The notes below the pieces were generated by a model. That model saw only the letters and a list, made by a program, of their open reading frames with translations. It was not told the DNA's origin and ran no database searches. Source: DAIMZM01 sp036733985 (GTDB taxonomy: Bacteria > Bacillota > Dehalobacteriia > UBA4068). Taken from it: a DNA stretch of 38,430 nt. The stretch is from positions 1-38,430 of the forward strand of contig DAIMZM010000009.1 of NCBI GenBank assembly GCA_036733985.1, given 5' to 3'. Shown piece after piece: positions 1-7,178 of this stretch. The first letter of the stretch is position 1. The number at the start of each line of letters is the position of its first letter. A program made the translations under genes and the position numbers.

Positions 1-45
1 AAAGTACAACACAACTAGCCCCGCCCAAAAGTAAATTAGCCGGCT

Positions 46-3000
46 TTACTCCGCCTTCCGCACGCCGAAAGCAGCCTTTTCCCCGTTCACATCCCATTCC
101 TTGACAAAGCCTGCCGGCTCGGCAACGGCGATGGATGCGGCCAGGGTCACCTGGGCCACGGCCTGGCGGTTGCGGTTCAGGATAGCCGCCAGCTTATCAT
201 TGCCGGCCATAGTCACATGGATGCGGTCCGTGACCTGGAAGCCCGCGTCCTTCCGCATGGTCTGCAGCTTATTGATGATTTCCTTGACAAAGCCTTCCTC
301 GATCAGCTCAGGGGTGAGGGCCGTATCCAGCACCACTGCCATGCCTTTGTCGATCTGGGTGATAAAGCCGTCCACGGCGGCGGTCTCGATCAGCAAATCC
401 TCGGCAGTCAGTTCCACCGGGCCGGAGGGGGTGTCCAGCATCAGGCGGCCCTTAGCGTCCAGCTCCTTTTTGGCTTGGGTGCCGTCCAGGCTGGCAATGG
501 CGCCGCGGATTTCATTCAGCCGGGGCCCGAACTTCGCGCCCATCACCTTGAGCTGGGGCTTGATGGTATAGGCGATATAGTCGCCGGCGTCCGCCAGGAA
601 TTCCAGGGACTTTACATTCAGCTCATCTTTGATGATCGTGCAGTACAGGCTGTCCAAGGGGGTCTCGGCCTGGATGAACATGCGGGCCAGGGGCTGGCGG
701 TTCTTGATATTGGCCGCGTTCCGCCCGGCCCGGCCCAGGGCCACGGCCAGCAGCAATTGGGCCATATCCGCTTCCAGCCCGGGATTGATCAGGCTTTCGT
801 CAGCGATGGGGTAATCGGTGAGATGCACGCTTTCCGGCGCGGCGGGATCCAGGTTGCAGACCAGGTTTTGGTAAATACTCTCGGCCATGAAGGGGATCAT
901 GGGCGCGGCAGCCTGGGCCGTGGTGACCAAAGCGGTGTACAGGGTCTGGTAAGCGGCGATCTTGTCCGGGGTCAGGTCCGTCACCCAGAAGCGTTCCCGG
1001 CAGCGGCGCACATACCAGTTGGAAAGCTGATCCACAAAATCTTCCAGCACCCGGGTGGATTCGGTGATGCGGTAATTGGCCAGATGCTCGTCCACCAGCT
1101 TGACCATGGTATTCAGTTTGGATAGGAGCCAGCGGTCCATCACGGTCAGCCGGGCCGGATCCGGCTGATGCTGGCTGGGATCGAATCGGTCGATATTGGC
1201 GTACAGCACATAGAAGGCATAGGAATTCCAGAGGGTGGACATGAATTTGCGCTGGCCTTCGATCACCGCTTTGCCATGGAAGCGGTTGGGCAGCCAGGGC
1301 GCGGAATTATTGTAGAAATACCAGCGGATGGCGTCCGCGCCGTATTGGGACAGGGCTTGGAAGGGATCCACCGCGTTGCCCTTGGATTTGGACATTTTCT
1401 GCCCGTTCTCATCCTGAACCAGGCCCATGACGATCACGTTCTTATAGCAGCTCTGGTCAAAGATCAGGGTGGAAATGGCATGGAGGGAATAGAACCAGCC
1501 CCGGGTCTGATCCACGGCTTCGGAAATGAAATCCGCCGGGAACTGCTGCCGGAAGATGTCCTGGTTCTCAAAGGGATAATGATGCTGGGCAAAGGGCATA
1601 GCCCCGGAATCGTACCAGCAATCGATGACTTCCGGCACCCGGCGCATTTCCTGGCCGCATTCCGGGCAGACAATGGTCACATCGTCGATATAGGGCCGGT
1701 GCAGCTCAATATCTGCCGGACAGTTTGGGGACAGGGCTTTCAGCTCGTCAATGCTGCCGATGGCGTGGCGGTGGCCGGCGGGGCATTCCCAGATGGGTAA
1801 AGGCGTGCCCCAATAACGGTCCCGGCTGATGGCCCAATCCTGGATATTTTCCAGCCAGTCGCCAAAGCGGCCCTTGCCGATATTGGGCGGGATCCAGTTG
1901 ATGGTCTGGTTATTGGCGATCAGCTGCTCCTTGACCCCGGTCACCTTGATGAACCAGGATTCCCGGGCATAATAGATCAGGGAGGTATCGCAGCGCCAGC
2001 AGAAGGGATAGCTATGCTCGAAGCTGGGGGCGGAGAAAAGCAGGCCCCGCTTCTCCAGATCGACGAGAATGGGTTTGTCCGCTTCCTTGCAGAAAACCCC
2101 GGGCCACAGGGTCTCTTGGGTCATGCAGCCCTTGCTGTCCACCAGCTGCACAAAAGGCAAACCGTATTGCCGGCCCAGGCGGGCGTCGTCCTCGCCGAAA
2201 GCCGGGGCGATATGCACCACGCCGGTGCCGTCGGAGAGGGTCACATAATCATCGCAGGTTACATACCAGGCCCTTTCCTTCGGCTGGGCAAAGTCCCATA
2301 AGGGCTCGTATTCCTTGTATTCCAGATCCCGGCCGGTATAGGTTTCCAGGATCTGATAATCCTCGCCCAGGATGGTTTGGCAGAGCTCCTTGGCCAGGTA
2401 ATAGATATAACCGCCGGATTTCACCTTCACGTATTCATAATCCGGGCCCACGCACAGGGCCACGTTGGAAGGGAGGGTCCAGGGGGTGGTGGTCCAGGCC
2501 AGGATATAGGCGTCCTCCCCTTTGACCTTGAAGCGCACCACAGCGGAGCGCTCCCGTACATCCTTATAGCCTAAAGCCACCTCATGGCTGGACAGAGGCG
2601 TGCCGCAGCGGGGGCAATAAGGCACGATTTTAAAGCCCTTGTAGAGCAGGCCCTTTTCCCAAATCTGTTTCAGCGACCACCAGACCGATTCGATATAGTC
2701 GTTGTGATAGGTCACATAGGGGTTTTTCATATCCGCCCAGAAGCCCACCTCCTCGGAGAATTGCTCCCAGAGGGACAGGTATTCCCAGACGCTTTTCTTG
2801 CATTCCTCAATGAACGGGGCCAGGCCGTAGCTTTCGATCTGGTCTTTGCCATTGATTTTCAGCTTCCGCTCCACTTCCAGCTCCACCGGCAGGCCATGGG
2901 TATCCCAGCCGGCTTTCCGGGGCACGTCAAAACCTTTCATGGTTTTATAGCGGGGGATGATGTCCTTGATGGCCCTGGTCAGCACATGGCCGATATGGGG

Positions 3001-3159
3001 CTTGCCGTTGGCCGTAGGCGGGCCGTCGTAAAAAGTGAACACCGGCGCGCCCTGGCGCAGTTCCATGCTTTTCTCAAAGATCCGCCGCTCTTTCCAGAAC
3101 TTGCCGATCTCCTTTTCCCGCTGCACAAAATTCAGATTGGCGTCTACTTTCTCATACAT
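46..3159 (-). CDS. ileS: Isoleucyl-tRNA synthetase, type 2 (eukaryote/archaea-like IleRS2)
   Basis: Charges tRNA-Ile with isoleucine in the cytoplasm. The 1037-residue product has the class I signature HIGH at residues 55-58 (GKPHIGHVL) and KMSKS near residue 590 (QKMSKSKGN). The N-terminal wording (FWKERRIFEKS, AGWDTHGLPVELEVE) and the length above 1030 residues match the IleRS2 branch, not the roughly 930-residue bacterial IleRS1. IleRS2 is known for low sensitivity to mupirocin; HIGH is canonical here, so nothing suggests the swapped-motif hyper-resistant subclass. The ATG at 3159 follows AGAAGGGAAAAGCCT. It is a single gene with its own promoter at 3312-3340 and a leader of about 145 nt. 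I see no T-box signature in that leader. No clear terminator is visible in the 45 bases left after the stop. Confidence 0.97.
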   Translation of the reverse strand: MYEKVDANLNFVQREKEIGKFWKERRIFEKSMELRQGAPVFTFYDGPPTANGKPHIGHVLTRAIKDIIPRYKTMKGFDVPRKAGWDTHGLPVELEVERKLKINGKDQIESYGLAPFIEECKKSVWEYLSLWEQFSEEVGFWADMKNPYVTYHNDYIESVWWSLKQIWEKGLLYKGFKIVPYCPRCGTPLSSHEVALGYKDVRERSAVVRFKVKGEDAYILAWTTTPWTLPSNVALCVGPDYEYVKVKSGGYIYYLAKELCQTILGEDYQILETYTGRDLEYKEYEPLWDFAQPKERAWYVTCDDYVTLSDGTGVVHIAPAFGEDDARLGRQYGLPFVQLVDSKGCMTQETLWPGVFCKEADKPILVDLEKRGLLFSAPSFEHSYPFCWRCDTSLIYYARESWFIKVTGVKEQLIANNQTINWIPPNIGKGRFGDWLENIQDWAISRDRYWGTPLPIWECPAGHRHAIGSIDELKALSPNCPADIELHRPYIDDVTIVCPECGQEMRRVPEVIDCWYDSGAMPFAQHHYPFENQDIFRQQFPADFISEAVDQTRGWFYSLHAISTLIFDQSCYKNVIVMGLVQDENGQKMSKSKGNAVDPFQALSQYGADAIRWYFYNNSAPWLPNRFHGKAVIEGQRKFMSTLWNSYAFYVLYANIDRFDPSQHQPDPARLTVMDRWLLSKLNTMVKLVDEHLANYRITESTRVLEDFVDQLSNWYVRRCRERFWVTDLTPDKIAAYQTLYTALVTTAQAAAPMIPFMAESIYQNLVCNLDPAAPESVHLTDYPIADESLINPGLEADMAQLLLAVALGRAGRNAANIKNRQPLARMFIQAETPLDSLYCTIIKDELNVKSLEFLADAGDYIAYTIKPQLKVMGAKFGPRLNEIRGAIASLDGTQAKKELDAKGRLMLDTPSGPVELTAEDLLIETAAVDGFITQIDKGMAVVLDTALTPELIEEGFVKEIINKLQTMRKDAGFQVTDRIHVTMAGNDKLAAILNRNRQAVAQVTLAASIAVAEPAGFVKEWDVNGEKAAFGVRKAE

Positions 3160-3311
3160 AGGCTTTTCCCTTCTCTATGGTTTTTGGCCCCCTTTGGGCC
3201 GCTTTTTTATCATCGGGATCGGCGCAGGACAAACCGGGCCGGGACAAAACTTTGGCCCGGCAATTTAAAAAATATCCGGGATGCTTGTCACAAACCGTCT
3301 TCAACCTTTAT

Positions 3312-3340
3312 ATTTTATAATTATAAGGCTATTTTGTCAA
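3312..3340 (-). promoter_or_regulatory. Promoter of ileS
   Basis: Read on the minus strand: TTGACA (3340-3335), a 17-base spacer, TAAAAT (3317-3312). It drives ileS through a leader (about 3305-3160) that contains a hairpin with arms CCGGGCC and GGCCCGG and a second GC-rich stem close to the ribosome binding site. The region 3160-3372 holds no gene. Confidence 0.75.
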
Positions 3341-3372
3341 GTTAACCCCGGTTTCACGCCTATTGTTGCAAA

Positions 3373-4404
3373 TTAACCAGGATATTGGTTCAATTCCCGC
3401 AAGTTACCAGGGCAACTCTGCCTTTGGCCCTGTTCCAGTTCATGCACCATGGCCACAATGCGGCTGTTGATTGGCGTGGGTACTCCCAGCGCCTGGCCCT
3501 GAGCCACAATCCAGCCATTGAGATAATCCACTTCCGTGGGCTGGCCCCGGCGCAGGGACTGCAAGCTGGAGCTGGTCAGATCGCGGAATTTCCAGCCCAC
3601 CAGCCGCACCAGCAGCTGCTGCTGCCATTTGGGGCGTTGCAGCAGGCGGTAGTAATCCACCCGGCCGCCGAAAGGGGCCACGGGGACGCCCAGAGCCTGG
3701 GCCACGGCCAGACCCTCCCGGATGATGCGGAGGAAGACGGCGCGGGCCTCCCGCCGCCGGAGGGAGCGGCCCAGTTTTTCCCCGCTTAAGGCGCCGATAG
3801 CGGTCATGCAGCAATTCACCAGCAGCTTGGAGAGCTTATGGCTGAACAGATCCGGCATGATGCGCGTGGGGAAGGCGGCTTCCAGCAGCTGCCGCAGCTG
3901 TTCCAGGCGGGGCGGGGCAGGGCCCGCCGCCATGCCTAACAGCAATTCCCCTCCGGCGGTGATTTCCACCTCTCCCGGCCCCTGCCGGGTAGCGCCCCAG
4001 GTGACCACCGTATCCACGGCCCGGGCCTGGCCCACGATCTCCGCCAGGGTTTGGCCGCAGACGCCGTTTTGCAAAGCGCAGACCAGGGATTGCCCATGCA
4101 GCCAAGGCAGCAGCCTTTGGGCCGCGTTGGGCAGATCATAGGCCTTGGTGGTGATCAGGGCGAAATCCACCGGCCCCTCCAGGGCTTCCAGGCCGGCCAG
4201 GGTGGGCACCGCCACCTGCTTTTCCCCCAGCCGGCCCGTGACGGCCAGGCCTTGTTCATTGATCAGCGCGGCCTGGGCCGGATCCCGCACCACCAGTCTG
4301 ACCTCCCGGCCCTGGGCTGCCAAGCGCCCGGCCAAAGAACAGCCGATCGCGCCGCCGCCAATGATCAGCAGCTGAAGTTTTCCTGAAATCTCCGGGCCGG
4401 ACAT
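3373..4404 (-). CDS. panE: 2-dehydropantoate 2-reductase (ketopantoate reductase family)
   Basis: Probable NADPH-dependent reduction of ketopantoate to pantoate in pantothenate/CoA synthesis. The 343-residue product opens with a Rossmann motif GGGAIGCSLAGRLAAQG, contains LITTKAYDL (the conserved nucleotide-site segment with lysine) and HKLSKLLVNC at the start of the C-terminal helical domain, as in ApbA/PanE proteins. The frame is open up to 4545, but the added 47 residues are not family-like, so the ATG at 4404 just before the Rossmann fold is preferred; its ribosome binding site is only moderate. A TATAAT-like box (minus strand, 4578-4573) lies upstream. Paralogues of this family reduce other 2-oxo acids, and there are no pantothenate genes next door, so the substrate is inferred. 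Confidence 0.82.
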   Translation of the reverse strand: MSGPEISGKLQLLIIGGGAIGCSLAGRLAAQGREVRLVVRDPAQAALINEQGLAVTGRLGEKQVAVPTLAGLEALEGPVDFALITTKAYDLPNAAQRLLPWLHGQSLVCALQNGVCGQTLAEIVGQARAVDTVVTWGATRQGPGEVEITAGGELLLGMAAGPAPPRLEQLRQLLEAAFPTRIMPDLFSHKLSKLLVNCCMTAIGALSGEKLGRSLRRREARAVFLRIIREGLAVAQALGVPVAPFGGRVDYYRLLQRPKWQQQLLVRLVGWKFRDLTSSSLQSLRRGQPTEVDYLNGWIVAQGQALGVPTPINSRIVAMVHELEQGQRQSCPGNLRELNQYPG

Positions 4405-4572
4405 CTCTAGCGCCCCCGTTTCCCCTAATTTCTTTTCCACGATATGGTAGTATAAGATCAGGCGCAACAGGTTTTTTTGCCCCCCGGGCCGGGGAAAAAC
4501 ACACGCCTGACAAGGCTCCTCCGCTACAGGCATAGATACCGCCATCTGCTCATACGTCTAAATATACCACAC

Positions 4573-4578
4573 ATTATA
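4573..4578 (-). promoter_or_regulatory. Probable -10 box for the ketopantoate reductase gene
   Basis: The minus strand reads TATAAT at 4578-4573 within GGTATAATGTG. Only a weak -35 (ATGACG) lies 17 bases upstream, so this is a tentative call. Confidence 0.4.
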
Positions 4579-4685
4579 CCATGTTTGGCTGAGGCCGTCA
4601 TCAGCCATTTTGCCGCCACGCTTAGATGATCTGAACATTCTGTGATGATCTTTAGCTGCGCTGCTCAACCGTTAGTAGGAAAAGG

Positions 4686-4714
4686 TTGCAATTATTAAGG
4701 CATTGGTGTATAAT
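4686..4714 (+). promoter_or_regulatory. Promoter of the NlpC/P60-SLH gene
   Basis: TTGCAA (4686-4691), exactly 17 bases, TATAAT (4709-4714). Because the -35 overlaps the upstream end of the open frame, the true start codon must lie well downstream, which leaves a leader of about 160 nt. Confidence 0.75.
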
Positions 4715-4775
4715 TGCTCCAGTTTTTTTCCGGCTGACAGCCAAAATCCGGCGCAGCGACCATGAAGCCTTTTAT

Positions 4776-4853
4776 CCGCTCCCTTTGCTTGAGCAAAAGA
4801 GGCTGTATGGCCTGGTTTTCCATTGCCTGTCTGCGCTTAAGATGAGGGAGCGG
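4776..4853 (+). other. Structured 5' leader of the NlpC/P60-SLH gene
   Basis: CCGCTCCCT (4776-4784) and AGGGAGCGG (4845-4853) are perfect complements and close a roughly 78-nt structure. Inside are smaller hairpins (TTGCT/AGCAA at 4785-4796, ATGG/CCAT further on). It lies wholly between the promoter and the preferred start codon. I do not recognise a known riboswitch class in it; in particular I could not match the c-di-AMP (ydaO) or c-di-GMP consensus. Confidence 0.45.
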
Positions 4854-4883
4854 TGGGAAAATCAAAGATTTGGAGTGTGCTAT

Positions 4884-6050
4884 TTGATTATTTTAGCAAA
4901 ACTAAATAAGCGGCCCCTCAGGATCATCCTGGCCATCCTGCTCTGCCTGGCCCTGTTTCTGGCCCTGGACGCGGCCCCGGCCCATGGCGTCAGCGGCGAG
5001 GATATCGTGCTGGAAGCGGAGAAATATTTGGGCTATCCCTATGCCTGGAGCGCCGCCGGGCCCAACGCCTTTGATTGCGGCGGTTTCACCTGGTACATAT
5101 ACGATCAGCTGGGCATTGATTTCGGTCTCCGGGTCAGCAGCGCCAAACTGGCCGGCCAGGGCCAGACCATTGAGAAAGCCGAAGATTTGCAGCTGGGGGA
5201 TATCGTTTTCTTCGGTTACGGCAAAGCCGCCATCAGCCATTGGGGCATTTACAGCGGCTACGGCTATGTGATCCATTCCTACAATTACAGCACCGGCGTG
5301 GTGGAAATGGCCCTGGACGCGGTTTCGCCCCCCTTCTGTTATGGGGTGCGGCTCAATGAGCTGCCCGCCTATGACGAGCAAGCCCAGCTCCTTGGGGAAC
5401 CCAGCGATTGGGCCGCCGGCGAGGTGGCCATGGCCATCAGCGCCGGCCTGATCCCCCTGGCCGGCCAGGGCAGCTATCAGCAGGAGATGACCCGGGGGGA
5501 ATTCTGCAGCCTGCTGCTGGATATTTGCGAGCAGGTCTTCGGCCAGAGCCGCCGGGAACTGCTGGCCAGCCGGGGGCTGAGCATCGATCACGCTGTGTTC
5601 CGGGATACCCGGCAGGAAGATATCCTGATCGCCCAGGCCCTGGGCCTGGTCAACGGCAGGCCTGACGGCAGTTTTGGCCCGGATGAACCCCTGAGCCGGG
5701 AAACCGCCGCCCTGCTGCTCAGCCGTTTGCTGGCCTTGGCGGGCAAAAGCGGCGTTTACGACCCGGGCCAGAACCTGGCTGCCCTGGCCGATACCGCGGT
5801 CTGGTATGAGGCTGGTTTGGCTGCCTGGGGCGCCATCGGGCTGGCGGCGGGCCTGGCCCTGCAGCAGCCGGTTCTACCCCTGACGGATTTGCCCCTCACC
5901 CGGGAACAGGCCTTTGTGGGCGTGATGCGGCTCTATCGTTATCTGGTGGTACCGGAAACGCCCGGCTTAGAAGAAAAGCCGCCTCAGCCGGTGGTTCCGG
6001 AAACCCTCGGCTTAGAAGAAAATGCGCCGTTGCTTTACGGCGCGGGTTGA
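4884..6050 (+). CDS. Secreted NlpC/P60 peptidoglycan hydrolase with SLH-like repeats
   Basis: Probable cell-wall endopeptidase anchored to the wall. The 388-residue product starts with a signal peptide (KLNKRPLRIILAILLC, hydrophobic core, AAPAHG cleavage zone), followed by an NlpC/P60 domain with the catalytic Cys in FDCGGFTWYIY, the His in SHWGIYSG and a polar third residue around VIHSYNY. The second half has three S-layer-homology-type units (for example GRPDGSFGPDEPLSRETAALL). The C-terminus repeats PET-x-GLEE twice. Start choice: TTG at 4884 has GGAG eight bases upstream and leads straight into the signal peptide; an ATG at 4842 is in frame but lacks a ribosome binding site and sits at the edge of the leader stem. 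It is a lone plus-strand gene between minus-strand genes. Confidence 0.85.
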   Translation: MIILAKLNKRPLRIILAILLCLALFLALDAAPAHGVSGEDIVLEAEKYLGYPYAWSAAGPNAFDCGGFTWYIYDQLGIDFGLRVSSAKLAGQGQTIEKAEDLQLGDIVFFGYGKAAISHWGIYSGYGYVIHSYNYSTGVVEMALDAVSPPFCYGVRLNELPAYDEQAQLLGEPSDWAAGEVAMAISAGLIPLAGQGSYQQEMTRGEFCSLLLDICEQVFGQSRRELLASRGLSIDHAVFRDTRQEDILIAQALGLVNGRPDGSFGPDEPLSRETAALLLSRLLALAGKSGVYDPGQNLAALADTAVWYEAGLAAWGAIGLAAGLALQQPVLPLTDLPLTREQAFVGVMRLYRYLVVPETPGLEEKPPQPVVPETLGLEENAPLLYGAG

Positions 6051-6063
6051 GCCTGGACGGCTA

Positions 6064-6095
6064 AAAGCGCCTGCTGGTCACAGCAGGCGCTTTTT
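6064..6095. terminator. Bidirectional rho-independent terminator
   Basis: A 13-bp perfect stem (6064-6076 with 6081-6093) around a GTCA loop, followed by a T run on the plus strand and preceded by AAAA, so it works for both convergent genes: the NlpC/P60 gene and the aldolase. Confidence 0.9.
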
Positions 6096-6122
6096 CATAT
6101 AAGGCGTTGCTGAGAACCGGGA

Positions 6123-6977
6123 TCAGGCTTGGCCGCTGCTGCCGAAGACCTGGATCTTTTGGCGGATGATGGCGGTTGCCGCTTCCCTGGCCGGGCCCAG
6201 CATCTTCCGGGGATCCAGCTCATCCGGGTTCTTGGTGATCACCGCTTTGGCCGCGGCCATAAACGCTTCCCGGATATTGGTATCGATATTCACCTTGGCC
6301 ACGCCCCGGGCAATGGCGGCCCGGATCGCCTCGTCCGGTACGCCGGAGCTGCCATGGAGCACGATGGGGGTATCCACCAGCTGATAAATGGCTTCCAGCC
6401 GCTCCAGATCCAGCTTGGGTACGCCTTTATATTGGCCGTGGGCCGTGCCGATGGCCACGGCCAGGGCGTCCACCCCGGTTTGCGCTACAAAGTATCGGGC
6501 CTCTTCCGGCTCCGTGTACATGGATTCCTTGTCGCTGACAAAGATATCATCCTCCGTGCCGGTAATCTTGCCCAGCTCGCCTTCAACCGTGATCCCCAAA
6601 GGCCGGGCGTCCGCCAGCACCTTGTTGACCAGGGCGATGTTGTCCGCGACGGATAGCTTGCTGCCATCTACCATCACCGAGCTGAAACCCCGGTCGATGC
6701 AGAGCCTGGCCTGCTCATAGCTGGTGCCATGATCCAGGTGCAGAGCCACGGGGATGCGGCTGCTTTCCGCGGCCAGCCGGGTCATGGCTACGATGTAGTC
6801 AATGCCCGCGTATTTGATGGCCCCCTGGGAAGCCTGGACGATCACCGGGGATTGCTCCGCTTCGGCAGCGGCAATGATCGCCTGGATGATCTCCATATTG
6901 TTGCAGTTGAAGGCGCCTACCGCATAGCGGCCCGCCCGGGCCTTGTCCAGCAGCCCTTTCATTGGAACCAATGGCAT
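6123..6977 (-). CDS. fba: Class II fructose-1,6-bisphosphate aldolase
   Basis: Zinc-dependent cleavage of fructose-1,6-bisphosphate to dihydroxyacetone phosphate and glyceraldehyde-3-phosphate in glycolysis and gluconeogenesis. The 284 residues are of family length. Visible motifs: VALHLDHGTSYEQA (catalytic Asp and zinc His), IGTAHGQYKG (zinc His), VLHGSSGVPDE (zinc His and phosphate site), and KVNIDTNIREA. The ATG at 6977 is preceded by AGGAGGT with seven bases of spacing. It is transcribed alone; a TATAAT box lies on the minus strand near 7025, just inside the left end of the palindromic repeat element at 7040-7171. Some members act on tagatose bisphosphate, but no sugar-specific genes are nearby. 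Confidence 0.95.
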   Translation of the reverse strand: MPLVPMKGLLDKARAGRYAVGAFNCNNMEIIQAIIAAAEAEQSPVIVQASQGAIKYAGIDYIVAMTRLAAESSRIPVALHLDHGTSYEQARLCIDRGFSSVMVDGSKLSVADNIALVNKVLADARPLGITVEGELGKITGTEDDIFVSDKESMYTEPEEARYFVAQTGVDALAVAIGTAHGQYKGVPKLDLERLEAIYQLVDTPIVLHGSSGVPDEAIRAAIARGVAKVNIDTNIREAFMAAAKAVITKNPDELDPRKMLGPAREAATAIIRQKIQVFGSSGQA

Positions 6978-7039
6978 GGCGATTACCTCCTGAATTTAAT
7001 TAATTTTAAAAGCTTAAAACCATTATAATCTTAAAGAGT

Positions 7040-7171
7040 TTAAAACCGTTCTTCTTTTATAAAAGAAGAACCAAGAAAATTTTAAATTATAGTAGGATTC
7101 TACGCCCGGCTTACACGCTGCTCTATTAAAAGTTCTTTTGCTTCTTTTCTTGTAAGAAAAGAAGGGTCTTA
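7040..7171. mobile_element. MITE-like palindromic repeat element, copy 1 (diverged)
   Basis: The left end (7040-7086) contains a perfect 22-base palindrome (7049-7070). The right end (7127-7171) contains arms CTTCTTTTCTT and AAGAAAAGAAG (7141-7164). The right end is an imperfect inverted copy of the left end. Both ends match the element at 24527-24730, whereas the roughly 40-base interior does not. No coding capacity. No clear target-site duplication here. It lies between the ABC-F stop codon and the aldolase promoter. Confidence 0.65.
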
Positions 7172-7178
7172 GATTGGT

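Noticed and set aside
217..1125. A 302-codon plus-strand frame opposite ileS
   Set aside because: Antisense shadow in GC-rich DNA; His/Gly/Gln-rich product, no ribosome binding site, and ileS is intact on the other strand.
3160..3311. T-box riboswitch in the ileS leader
   Set aside because: No T-box core sequence and no terminator/antiterminator pair; only GC stems are visible.
4686..4883. Starting the NlpC/P60 protein at 4686 or 4842
   Set aside because: 4686 is the -35 box of the promoter; 4842 lacks a ribosome binding site and lies at the base of a stem. TTG 4884 has GGAG at eight bases and leads into the signal peptide.
4715..4883. c-di-AMP or c-di-GMP riboswitch
   Set aside because: The leader is structured, but I could not match the conserved core of either class.
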